From Mercurialis annua (taxonomy: Eukaryota; Streptophyta; Magnoliopsida; Malpighiales; Euphorbiaceae), in NCBI RefSeq assembly GCF_937616625.2, contig NC_065575.1, positions 27,589,001 to 27,653,000 of the forward strand: 64,000 bases of DNA. Direction: 5' to 3'. The notes beneath the pieces are model-generated. The model was not told the DNA's origin, did no database searches, and saw nothing but the letters and a program-made list of their open reading frames with translations. Made by a program: the position numbers and the translations under genes. Shown here piece by piece: positions 1 to 11,342 of the stretch (position 1 is its first letter; each line of letters starts with the position of its first letter).

Positions 1-11
1 GTAGGTTTCAT

Positions 12-470
12 TTATGAAAAGAAAAGTGGAGGCTTGCCATCTGCGGATTTTCGTAAGCCGATAATAAGGCCAGCTACTTGATTTTCCAATGAGACGAGCC
101 TTCGCATATGTGAGGCCTTGTTAGCTCCACCTGTTTGCTCCTGCTGCTCCAACTCCCTCCATATGTCTTCTTAGTTTACTTCAGCAGCTTGGATTTCAAA
201 CGAAGGATTTGAAAAACCTGAGCTAGTGGTAGTGGCTCAGAAGCTTCCGGCACTGGGGGGAGGGATTGCTGCATAAAGGTTTGGAACGCTTTTCTTATCT
301 GAATCTAAAGGAAAGAACCATACCCTATTTTCGAACCCTCTGACGAACTTAACCCCGCCCCCGCATTTCCTTTTGAAGAGGGCCAAAGAAAGGTATCCGC
401 CTGCTACCAACAGTCTTTCTTCGGAATTTGACTGAACGGGTCGATCCTCCTCTCCTCTTTGTTTTAGCAA
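12..470 (-). pseudogene. Unidentified broken reading frame at the left edge
   Basis: On the minus strand one frame runs 153 codons from an ATG at 470 to a TAA at 12-14. It is interrupted in frame by TGA at 237-239 and TAA at 171-173. The first 77 codons are open, and the remaining translation still looks protein-like (for example the stretch SLENQVAGLIIGLRKS), so this is more likely a decayed gene than a chance ORF. Base composition is richer in G+C than the satellite that follows. I do not recognise the protein. An origin from organellar DNA is only a hunch. The flank 471-646 has no gene I can support, and the plus-strand ORF that starts at 428 runs into satellite and is not credible. Confidence 0.3.
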
Positions 471-646
471 CTTATCCTAAGGTGTCCTCGATAAGAGCTC
501 CCCGACGACGACAGAGGAACCAAACCGTCTGCTGTGGCGGAGCGCTTTTTTTTTTCACAATAAGACCTGGACGATTATCCCTACCCTCTGTAGCTTACGA
601 GTATACGTCCATCACTAGTCGGGTACTGTTTCCTTTCGATTTATCC

Positions 647-2453
647 CTTGAGACGCGACATACTAATCTAGCGTCACTTTTCACGCACACTTTGTGTAAT
701 ATAACCTAACCATGCTTAAGTAATCGGAACGACACGTTAGAGAGACTTGTGACGCGACATAAGCATGGTAATCGAAACGACGGCTTTAAGAGACTTAAAA
801 CGCAACATACTAATCCAGCGTCACTTTTTACGCACACTATACATAATATAGCCTAAACATGCTTAGGTAATTGAAACGACGCGTTAAAGAGACTTGAGAT
901 GCGACATATTAATCTAGCATCATTTTTCACGCACACTTTGCGTAATATTACCAAACCATGCTTAGGTACTCGGAACGACGCAATGAGACTTGTGACACGA
1001 TATACTAATCTAGCATCACTTTTCACGCACACTTTGCGTAATATAACCTAAGCATGCTTAGGTAATCAGAACAAAGCGTTAAAGAGACTTTTAATGACAC
1101 TTTCCGTATTATAAACTAACCATGTTTTCGGTAATCGAAACAACGCGTTAGAGATACTTGTGCCGCGACATATGCATGGTAATTAAAAACGATGCATTAA
1201 AGAGACTTGAGACGCGACATACAACTCGTGGGTCACTTTTTACGCACACTTTGCTTAATATAACCTAACCATGCTTAGGTAATCGGATCGACGCGTTAAA
1301 GAGACTTCTGATGGGACATACTAACCTAGCGTCACTTTTAACGTACACTTCGCGTAATATAACCTAACCATTCTTAGGTAATTGGAACGACGCATTAGAG
1401 AGAATTGTGAGCCGATATACGCATGGTAATCAATACGAAGCATTAAAGAGACTTGAGACACGACATACTAATCTAGCGTCACGTTTTGCGCACACATTGC
1501 ATAATATAGCCTCACCATGCTTAGGTAATCGGAAGGACGCGTTAGAGAGACTTGTGACGCGACATAAACATGGTAATCGAAACGACGCATTATAGGTACT
1601 TGAGACGCGACATACTAATTTAACGTCACTTTTCAAGCACACTTTGCGTAATATAACCTAACCATACTTAGGTAATCGGAACGACGCGTAAAAGAGACTT
1701 GTGATGCGACATAGTAATCTAGCGTCACTTTTAACGCGCACTTTCCGAAGTATAACCTAATAATGCTTAGGTAATAGGAACGACACGTTTGATAGACTTG
1801 TGACACGACATAATCGTGGGAAACGAAACGACGCATTAAAGAGACTTGAGACGCGACATATTAATATAGCGTCACTGTTCACGCACACTTTGCGTAATAT
1901 AACCTAACCATGCATAGGTAATCGGAACGACACGTTAGAGAGACTTGTGACACGACATAAGAATGGTAATCGAGACGACACATTAAAGAGACTTGAGACG
2001 CGACATATTAATCTAGCATCACTTTTCACGCACACTTTGCATAATATTACCTAACCATACTGAAGTAATTAGACCGACGCGTGAAAGAGACTTGAGATGC
2101 GACATACAATCTAGGGTCACTTTCACGCACACTTTGCGTAATATACCCTAACCATTATTAGGTAATCGGAACGACGCATTAAAAAGACTTGTGACGTGAC
2201 ATACTGGTCAAGCGTCACTTTTCACTCACACGTTGCATAATATACACTAACCATGATTAGGTAATCGGAACGACGCATTAAAAAGACTTGTGACGTGACA
2301 TACTGGTCAAGTGTCACTTTTCACGCACACTTTGCGTAATATAACCTAACCATGCTTACGTAATCGGAATAACGCGTTAAAAAGTTGTTTTATGGGACAT
2401 AGTAATCTAGCGTCACTTTTAACGCACATTTCCCGTAATATAACCTAACCATG
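647..2453 (+). repeat. 99/147-bp satellite array, plus orientation
   Basis: Tandem array of a diverged satellite. Recognisable words in order are GCGTCACTTTTCACGCACAC, TTTGCGTAATATAACCTAAC, CATGCTTAGGTAATCGGAAC, GACGCGTTAAAGAGACTTG and GACATACTAATCTA, which together make a 99-bp unit. Many units carry an extra 48 bp (GTTAGAGAGACTTG, then GACATAAGCATGG) and measure 147 bp. Units here are quite degenerate, and some are internally deleted, such as around 1080-1110. The first recognisable satellite bases are at about 647. The array is cut at 2453 by a retrotransposon, and 2449-2453 (CCATG) is its target-site duplication. No coding capacity is inferred. Confidence 0.95.
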
Positions 2454-5127
2454 TGTAATACCCCAAAATATTTAAGTATTCAATTGGACCACGTGTCCAG
2501 TGTTAAGTAGCCAGAGTGGCAATATCGGAAAGATTTACGAAAAATTGAGATGAATATTAAACTTTAGCGGGACAGATTTGAAAGGATTATTGCGAGAGAT
2601 TTAACATTATATTTCAATTCTAAAGTTGGAATTGGAATTAGAAAAGAAACATGTTAAGAAAGTCGCAAAATAAAGTTCAGGGGCTAAAGTGGTAATTTAG
2701 CCATATAAAGTCAGAAGTGAAAAATTATTTTGCCAAGGTCCGCGTAATGTTTTATTGTATATGTGGTAAAACTTTCGGGTCAATCGGAGACCTTTTAAAA
2801 TTTGGACGCGGATGCGTTTTGGGCCAAATTGCAACTTTTGAGAAGTTTAAGAGCTGAAGTGTAAATTAGCCAATTAAGCTTAGAGAATAGCAATTTGAAG
2901 ACTAAGGAAGGAAAAATAAAATATTGGGTTAGTATTATTTATTGGATATAAATAATACGTAAGTAATCGAATTAAAAGAATAATTTAACCATTTGGTTAA
3001 ATTAGAAAGTTTAAAGGAGAAATGATTTAAGTTAAAGAAACGAAGGATCAAAGCTGTCAATTAACCATGATATATAAGTAACTTTCCTTAAGAATAAGGA
3101 AACGTGAGATGATGATCAGAGGAAGCGAGAAAGTTACAGAAGCTATCGACGATACCGTCGTTTCGCCGCCGTTTCGCCGTTCGACATCCGATTCAAGTGA
3201 TTCAAGCGGCGATTTCTTCAGAATCGAATCCTCTATCGATCCTAAGTATCATTTTGAGATAAATATCTTGATATTTGGTAATAAATTCGAATTAAAGGAT
3301 AGTTTAGTATAAAATAGAAACTTATCGATTTAAGCTCGGTTTTAGCGTTTTTGGAAAATCAAAGTCAAGGGTTTTGTCGGAAATGGAGTATTTGGCATGT
3401 TTGGCGGAAGATAGCACGACGGGAAGCCCGAAAATGCTGTTTCCGGGGGCTGCGTGCAGATCGCACGTGGTGTGCGATCGCACACCAGCAGTGTGCGAAC
3501 GCACACCTGTGGTGGTGTGCGGACGCACACCAGAGATGGTGTGCGGACGCACACCCAAGGTGTGCGGACGCACACCTCCCTGTGCGGGCGCGCAGTGGGT
3601 CTGCGAGGGACTAAAATGGACTTTTTACCCGAGGGGCTAAAATGGACTTTTAGCCATAAAGAAATGGGATTTCGATATTTTCAATATTAGATCCTAAAAA
3701 CGATTAAGGACCCCGATTAATTAAAAAGAAATATAACAAGTATATCGACTAAGTGTCAGAACACGATTAAGTTAAGAATCGTATTTGAAATACGATTATA
3801 TTAACCTAAGTTTATAACTTAGGGTTTTAGTATTCAGTTTACGTTTATGAGTTAAACGTACGAGTAACGTGAATAGGTGAATGACGTACCGACGAGCTAC
3901 CAGGCCGACGAGCTGGAATAGCTACGAGAACGACGCATGGAGCTTACGTTTATGGGATTATAATAATGCAGTTTTGGATAGCGGTCACTGTGAGTTGCAT
4001 TTTACTTTCGTGTATTATATATATATAAAGTTATTTTGTATAGATATATATACTGTTTATACGCATCGCATTATATATATTTGATCGAAATGTTATATGT
4101 TTTATTAGTTTCTATATACGAGAACTAGTATGCGATCCGAAGAAACTAGCTACCTATTGGGTGTCAATAGGCTGTGTGATCACCAGTATTGAGTCAGTCT
4201 AGTGTGTTTGCATTTAAGAAATGATGTGACTCAGCTGGGAGCTGATGATGATTATGAAATTTACGTGGCTGGGCCACTAGCGAGTTGAACTCGCAATTGA
4301 TATTTACTATTGGGTTTTTGATACGAGTGAGTACTCGGCTACGGTGTAGTCTGGAGTCCCCGTATCTAGTGGCTGGGCCACCAGCGAGTTGGACTCGCGA
4401 TTGATATTTACGATTGGGTTGAATGATAATGATTATTCGAGAAATGTGTCGCATGCTAGGATATTAGTTTCGTACGGATCAAATACCTGTTTATATGTTT
4501 TATGTTATTGTTTTCTTGAGATGCGATGTTATATTTTTATATTAATACCGTTAGTAACTTGCAAGCTCACTCAGTATTTCCCAAAATAGTGACTCCCTCA
4601 CAGTGTTTTATTTTAGGTGATCGGAGTCGGATCAGACAGACCATCTCCTTTGTGTTGGAAGTCTTCTGACTTGCACAAAGTACGAGTCCTTAGAGCTGCA
4701 GTAGTCAATAGGTGTCAAAATAAGATTTATGATTTGATTTCAAACGGTATTTAAAATGTGAACTCTGATATAAATTTTATAAATGAATTGTTTAGAAAGA
4801 TGGTGTTAATCCGTTTGAATTTGATACCAATTGCCGTGATTGGAATTGGTGATGTTTGTGATCAGAAACAGGGCGGTGCTGGATATGAGATATCGCTCGG
4901 TAAGACCCTGGTTTCTAAGAATTGTTTCGCGAATGTTTTCAGAAAAGGAATACGATATTTTAATAATTGAGTTATATTATTTAAAGAAGATTTCTGATAA
5001 TGTATTATGTATAGTAATATGTTTTAAATCGCGAAAATTTACATTGGTTTTAGGCTTGCTACGGGTTCCGGAGCTACCACTCCCGTTCCCTAGCGCCGGT
5101 CGCGGCTCAATAATTTGGGTCGTGACA
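2454..5127 (+). repeat. 5' LTR of the gypsy-like element (2674 bp)
   Basis: Starts TGTAATACCCC and ends GGGTCGTGACA. It is 797 bp longer than the 3' LTR. It holds a 741-bp segment (about 3797-4537) missing from the 3' LTR, and two more copies of a palindromic minisatellite near 3463-3597. Inside the extra segment, a 104-bp tandem duplication carries the word GTGGCTGGGCCA at 4265 and again at 4369. A TATA-like ATATATAAG lies near 3069, but I cannot place the transcription start. Short ORFs that run through the minisatellite are products of its repeat structure. Confidence 0.9.
3463..3597. repeat. CpG-rich palindromic minisatellite in the gypsy 5' LTR
   Basis: Five 16-bp near-palindromes of the form GTGTGCG-NN-CGCACAC, with central bases AT, AA, GA, GA and GA, are separated by short spacers. 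A decayed sixth, TGTGCGGGCGCGC, follows. The first is a perfect palindrome. The matching stretch in the 3' LTR (about 10465-10551) has three plus the decayed one. Each unit can fold back on itself. The unit number differs between the two LTRs, which must have been identical at insertion. Confidence 0.9.
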
Positions 5128-5131
5128 ATTG

Positions 5132-5143
5132 TGGTATCAGAGC
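5132..5143 (+). other. Primer-binding site of the gypsy-like element
   Basis: TGGTATCAGAGC, the complement of the 3' end of plant initiator Met-tRNA, lies four bases after the 5' LTR ends. It would prime minus-strand DNA synthesis and fixes the element's orientation as plus. Confidence 0.9.
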
Positions 5144-8100
5144 AGTTGGTCCAGTTACCTCTGCTAATATGTGTTTTGTTAGTTAAGTGACCTAGGAACT
5201 ACTGCAGCAATAGAGTTGAGTTCTGTCTGATCCAAGTAGTTTGCATTGCTTGTTTTGTGATAAGTGCGATAGGTTGGTTGTGAGATACTTGTTTGTTTAT
5301 GTGACATGCATATATGAGATGCATATGCATATTTTGTTTTTGATAGGATATGCTTATGCGACATGCATATCCAGATGGAATCTCGAGGAGATGCAATGTC
5401 CCCTATGAATAGAATAGGGTTGATATTGCTATGATTTGATAGTAATATGTATGTGGTTAGCATCGAATAACGCGAGAGATGCTATTGAAGTCGATCGATC
5501 GAGACGTCAAATGTGTATGAGAAAGAAGAATGAAACTATAGAAGTGGAAGAACTTGCCGGATACAGAGTTCAAAGGTTTAGAGAACTTGCAAAACTCAAA
5601 GTTTACGACTTTTACAAGTTGTTTTGTTTAAACGATTTTGAATGCATTATTGTGCCTAGACCCGTGATAGTTATTGATAATTGCCACGACATTGATAGAA
5701 GTGCATCACTACATACACTGCTAATGAAAAGAATAATAAACGAATACATGCATTAATAGTACATGCATCATATGCATTATGCTCAGACGAAAAGGTGAGT
5801 TGTGGCAACTCTTTGGGGATGAGAGACGTCATCACCCTAGTGCACAATTTTTCTAAGATTTAAATAAAATTTCGATTTACATTTCGAAATGAGATGTTTT
5901 ATTTGAAAGAGTTTTCAAGGAGTTTTGTTTTTAAGTAAGTATACCTAGACCAGAACTCTGTGACGGTAGTGAAGTGCTCGCGAGCAAGCTGCGATCAAGG
6001 CCATGAGGTAAATGAATACGTGTAATTGCGAGAGCATAAAGGTTATGCCTTTAGAATATGAACTTAGCCATGAGTTAACGAGCTAGAATATATCTAAAAA
6101 TCGCAGATGTATTGGAAAGTGACGCGTACCAGATTAGTGGTAAGCTAGAAAGTAAGTATCTCTGTGACAGGATGTCAAAGATATTAAACTACGATATAAG
6201 GGAAGAAGTATATAAGAAGAATGAAGTTTATATACGAGAAGCGAATGGTAAGATGTATGTGAGTAGCAAAATGTAACTAATCGAACGATGAACTGGGATG
6301 TTCCTATCTTTAAGCGAAGTGATTAGAGCATCATGTTACCACACCATAGAAGTAAGAAAGAGGATAGTCGAGCATAGAAATCGACTCACAGTTTACACCT
6401 TGAAGATAGAAGATTACCCTTATGAAAGGATAATGTGAATATTGCGTAATATTAGAAAGTCGTCAGATTTAATAAGATCGTGACAACTCTTTATTGAACC
6501 GTTGGATCAAGTTGTCACTGGAACACGATGTCCCTAAGACAGTGACCTAAGTGTTAACCATTACGATCGGCAAACCGAGAACGTGAAGTAGATTTCATAA
6601 GAATATCGATAATGGATATATGTCGATAAAGTGACGAGCCAAGTAGACGAGTGACAAGAATATAAAGTACGGAGCATGGAATTGGATCAATTAAGTATAG
6701 CTAACATCAAGTCCGCATAGAATGTAGTGATTTGAGAAGCATGATAAGAAAGATCAAGAGGTAACGACAAGAGTTGCAATAAGTGAATTAAGAGTTGGAA
6801 CTTCCACCACAAAGTTACGATTATAAAGTGGATAAAAGATTAGGACAAGTATAAGTATGAATAATGTGCGCGAAGCACGGGATCTTAAGTTTTAAGTTCG
6901 GCTAATAAGGAGTAGAGTGTATGGTGCGATTGATGTGAAAGATTAATAGTAATCCCTGAATGGTTAGGATGCAATATATAGCATCGAACGTATTTGACAC
7001 ATAGATGAATCTTCGTGCATCAAAGTAAGTAAAAGGATGTGAAGAAGAGACTCAATAACAAACTTGAACTACATATATTGGATCAGTCGAAATATGACAT
7101 GAGAGATGAAAGTAAGATACCTATGAGAAGATATAAGAACTCGAACAAAGAAATTAGTTACGGAAATCGATATAGAGAAAAATTTGCTTGCGTACGTTGC
7201 AAGAAACTTGATAAGAGTGATCAAGGAAAGGAAAAGAGAAAGTCACACGGAAAATTAACGAGAGGATCCACTAGATTGGACTCTATGTAGTCACGGACAC
7301 ATAACAATGAAAAGAAATAAAGATGACTCAAACATAGGATCGGTTTCACTGACAGTCAAGGTGTTAGTAAAAGTACGATAAGACGCAAGTAATCAAGAAC
7401 GTACCATGTCGAGGAATTCAGACGAAATAGGCTACGATCACCACTCATGCTCGAGGTTGTAAATGTTAAAAGAAGAAGTACATGATGTACAGGATGCAAT
7501 GAAGAAGAATAACAAGAATGCAATAGAAGACAATCGAGGCGTATGATAAGAACATGAATATGGAACACAAGAAAGATACCATAGGGTTATAGCATTAAGA
7601 CTATTAATCCTATTAGTTAATTAAAAACAAGAAGTCAAGGGAGTAACAAGTGAAAATAACACGATTGTGGACAGTAGGGAGTAAACCTTACACCACGATA
7701 TGGAAAAGAGAAATAGTTTGGGAATTAAAGGTCAAACTAAGATACGATATTGAAAGGAAGAACGGAAAAAGAATAGTGAATTATAACGATAAATGCTAAA
7801 AGCATCCTTAAAGGTCGTAAGACGATCAACGTTAAGAAGACGACGAAAGAAGAAAGAACATAGAAAAGATGAAACGAAAAGGTAAACGAGAAATTAAGGA
7901 CGAGTATAACCTAAAAGTTAATACTAAAGTTAATATCGGAATTCCAAAGGATGGATTATGATGAGACGCATAGTGAGGAACTCACTAAAAGGAGAAATTG
8001 ATATCAAGAGGAGATTGATGTGAAGAGGTTGTAAAGTGCCAAATATGGCAACAAGGATTTGAATACAGTAATGATCATAAGGATCATCATGCCTCAAAGG

Positions 8101-9452
8101 TCGTAAAGAATGATTACGCTTGCTAGAAGGATAGACAAAGATCTCCATGAGAACACGAGGGCGCAATTGGATAGATGAGATAATGGATTAACGAATCTGA
8201 AGATCAATAAGAGTATACATGATACACGGTGATGGTGACAGTGACGATACTGTTAAAATCAACCCACGACGACAAAAGTTAAGAGAATCAAGGATCCTCA
8301 TTGGAAAGGAGTAAACAAAGTGCATTGAATAAATCAGGAATAAAACTCCAATGCGGCAACAATCGTTGCTCCCCTAGTACGGAGATCGTATACGTAACAG
8401 CTGTACCTGAACCAAGAAGGTTCACAAAGAGATTAAACATCTCTTTCCTATAGGACATCAAGCATTGATGCACAGGCAACTGTGGTGTAAAGAAACATAA
8501 TGTAAGACTGACAATCTTTAAAAGATGATAGCAAGGATCGTAAGCGGAAGTACAGGACATGATAACAAAGACAATTATCCAAGGTTATGAAGAATGAAGA
8601 ATAAGATAGATTGATGAAAAGAAAGAAAAGACTAGAAGTTTTAAGAATAGTGCGTCACTCTTACAAAAAGGAAGTAGATCGATGAATATACAATGAGTAA
8701 AGGGGTATACGAGAAGTAAAGATGCAAGAAAAAGATCAAAGTAACCCTTATAAGGACAGCAAAACCCTTACGAGAATACATCATGAAGATTCACCTAATG
8801 AAGGATCGTGATAAAGCAACGATAGCAAAAGAATTTTTGTATGAAAAGCGAAATAACAAGATAAGTGAGGATGGAGGATAATGGAATTAGATTCCCAACA
8901 CCACGATGAATAGCGATCAGATGGTGACAACAGCAATACGAAAGAAACTACGTAAGTAGTGAAGCATAAGTTGTTTGAGTGTCCACATCACTCAACAAGA
9001 AACGATGATAAGATTAGACGGTGTTGGAGAACAAGATCAAGTCGTGACAACGACCATATAAAGAAGATTAACAGATTATCTAAACGAGGAAGCTTAGTGA
9101 CGAAGATTATCATCTTTAATAATAAAACATCATTAAGACGAACCTATCGTTGAACATCAGTAAGAAACTGAAAGTTCAATTACGATTATAAGAGTTTATA
9201 GCAATGAATGACAGACAAAGGTAAACACATGAATTGTGTTATAGAATAAAGAGAATAAATCAAAGGTAAGACTGTCAATGATAACTGACGTCATAGTACA
9301 AGAAGTATATAAATTGAAATGACAGTTCCATGCGCTGACAAGTGTCATAAAACGAACATGATATCCCTACTACGAAAAAAAAAATGCGAGGTGATAAGGG
9401 GTTTAGAGTAAGTAAGAAAAGTTATATGAAAATTCGAGGACGAATTTTTTTT
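5144..9452 (+). other. Non-coding interior of the gypsy-like element
   Basis: These 4.3 kb have no ORF above about 106 codons on either strand and no recognisable reverse transcriptase, integrase or RNase H motif. The plus strand is purine-rich. The only hint of former coding is at about 7180-7312. The short ORFs at 5436-5756 and 7039-7290 are not supported as genes. The interior is either a heavily decayed gag-pol or that of a large non-autonomous derivative; I cannot decide by eye. Confidence 0.6.
7180..7312 (+). pseudogene. Possible relic of a gag zinc-knuckle region
   Basis: One frame reads FACVRCKKLDKS. After a stop and a frame shift it reads TLCSHGHITMKR, which resembles the C-x2-C-x-S-H-x-H part of a Gag CCHC knuckle. 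The order and the basic surroundings fit the end of a gypsy gag, but the similarity is weak and could be chance. If real, the element once encoded gag and lost pol. Confidence 0.2.
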
Positions 9453-9465
9453 AAGGGTGGAAGAA
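9453..9465 (+). other. Polypurine tract of the gypsy-like element
   Basis: AAGGGTGGAAGAA directly precedes the 3' LTR start at 9466, as expected for the plus-strand primer. The word AATTCGAGGACGAATTT is about 20 bp upstream. Confidence 0.85.
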
Positions 9466-11342
9466 TGTAATACGCCAAAATATTTAAGTATTCAATTGGA
9501 CCACGTGTTCAGTGTTAAGTAGCCAGAGTGGCAATATCAGAAAGATTTACGAAAAATTGAGATGAATATTAAACTTTAGCGGGACAAGTTTGAAAGGATT
9601 ATTGCGAGAGATTTAACATTATATTTCAATTCTAAAGTTGGAATTGGAATTAGAAAAGAAACATGTTAGGAAAGTTGCAAAATAAAGTTCAGGGGCTAAA
9701 GTGGTAATTTAACCATATAAAGTCAGAAGTGAAAAATTATTTCGCCAAGGTCCTCGAAATGTTTTATAGTATATGTAGTAAAACTTTCGGGTCAATCGGA
9801 GACCTTTTAAAATTTGGACGCGGATGCGTTTTGGGCCAAATTGCAACTTTTGAAAAGTTTAAGGGCTGAAGTGTAAATTAGCCAATTAAGCTTAGAGAAT
9901 AGCAATTTGAAGACTAAGGACGGAAAAATAAAATATTTTGTTAGTATTATTTATTGGATATAAATAATACGTAAGTAATCGAATTAAAAGAATAATTTAA
10001 CCAATTGGTTAAATTAGAAAGTTTAAAGGAGAAATGATTTAAGTTAAAGAAACGAAGCATCAAAGCTGGCAATTAACCATGATATATAAGTAACTTTCCT
10101 TAAGAATAAGGAAACGTGAGATGATGATCAGAGGAAGCGAGAAAGTTACAGAAGCTATCGACGATACCGTCGTTTCGCCGTTCGACATCCGATTCAAGTG
10201 ATTCAAGCGGCGATTTCTTCAGAATCGAATCCTCTATCGATCCTAAGTATCATTTTGAGGTAAATATCTTGATATTTGGTAATAAATTCGAATTAAAGGA
10301 TAGTTTAGTATAAAATAGAAACTTATCGATTTAAGCTCGGTTTTAGCGTTTTTGGAAAATCAAAGTTAAGGGTTTTGTCGGAAATGGAGTATTTGGTATG
10401 TTTGACGGAAGATAGCACGACGGGAAGCCCGGAAACGCTGTTTCCGGGGGCTGCGTGCAGATCGCACGTGGTATGCGATCGCACACCCGTGGTGTGCGAA
10501 CGCACACCTGTGGTGGTGTGCGGACGCACACCTCCCTGTGCGGGCGCGTAGTGGGTCCGCGAGGCACTAAAATGGACTTTTTGCCCGAGGGGCTAAAATG
10601 GACTTTTAGCCATAAAGAAATGGGATTTCGATATTGTCAATATTAGATCCTAAAAACGATTAAGGATCCCGATTAATTAAAAAGAAATATAACAAGTATC
10701 TCGACTAAATGTCAGAACACGATTAAGTTATGAATCGTATTTGAAATACGATTATATTAATACCGTTAGTAACTTGCAAGCTCACTCAGTATTTCCCAAA
10801 ATAGTGACTCCCTCACAGAGTTTTATTTTAGGTGATCGGAGTCGGATTAGACAGACTATCTCCTTTGTGTTGGAAGTCTTCTGACTTGCACAAAGTACGA
10901 GTCCTTAGAGCTGCAGTAGTCAATAGGTGTCAAAATAAGATTTATGATTTGATTTCAAATGGTATTTAAAATGTGAACTCTGATATAAATTTTATAAATG
11001 AATTGTTTAGAAAGATGGTGTTAATCCGTTTGAATTTGATACCAACTGCCGTGATTGGAATTGGTGATGTTTGTGATCAGAAACAGGGCGGTGCTGGATA
11101 TGAGATATCGCTCGGTAAGACCCTGGTTTCTAAGAATTGTTTCGCGAATGTTTTCAGAAAAGGAATACGATATTTTAATAATTGAGTTATATTATTTAAA
11201 GAAGATTTCTGATAATGTATTATATATAGTAATATGTTTTAAATCGCGAAAATTTACATTGGTTTTAGGCTTGCTACGGGTTCCGGAGCTACCACTCCCG
11301 TTCCCTAGAGCCGGTCGCGGCTCAATAATTTGGGTCGTGACA
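9466..11342 (+). repeat. 3' LTR of the gypsy-like element (1877 bp)
   Basis: Aligns with the 5' LTR along its length with scattered single-base differences (a few percent by eye). It lacks 741 bp between two copies of TTATATTAA, a typical deletion between short direct repeats. It also has two fewer palindromic minisatellite units. It ends GGGTCGTGACA and is followed by the target-site duplication CCATG. Confidence 0.9.

Larger units (their letters stand above)
2454..11342 (+). mobile_element. Complete but non-coding Ty3/gypsy-like LTR retrotransposon
   Basis: The element is bounded by a 5-bp target-site duplication CCATG (2449-2453 and 11343-11347), so it inserted into the satellite as one unit of 8889 bp. 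It has a 5' LTR (2454-5127), a Met-tRNA primer site, a 4.3-kb interior, a polypurine tract and a 3' LTR (9466-11342). LTR ends are TGTAATAC and GTCGTGACA. The words AATTCGAGGACGAATTT just before the polypurine tract, together with the LTR start, resemble plant Ty3/gypsy chromoviruses of the Del/Tekay type. That lineage assignment is from memory of such ends, not from coding domains. No intact gag or pol is present, so the element would depend on helpers or is dead. Confidence 0.85.

Noticed and set aside
647..2453. Telomere-like or CENP-B-box-like motifs (TTAGGTT, CGTTCCGATT)
   Set aside because: No run of the plant telomere heptamer and no match to the CENP-B box in the right spacing; centromere identity cannot be claimed from sequence alone.
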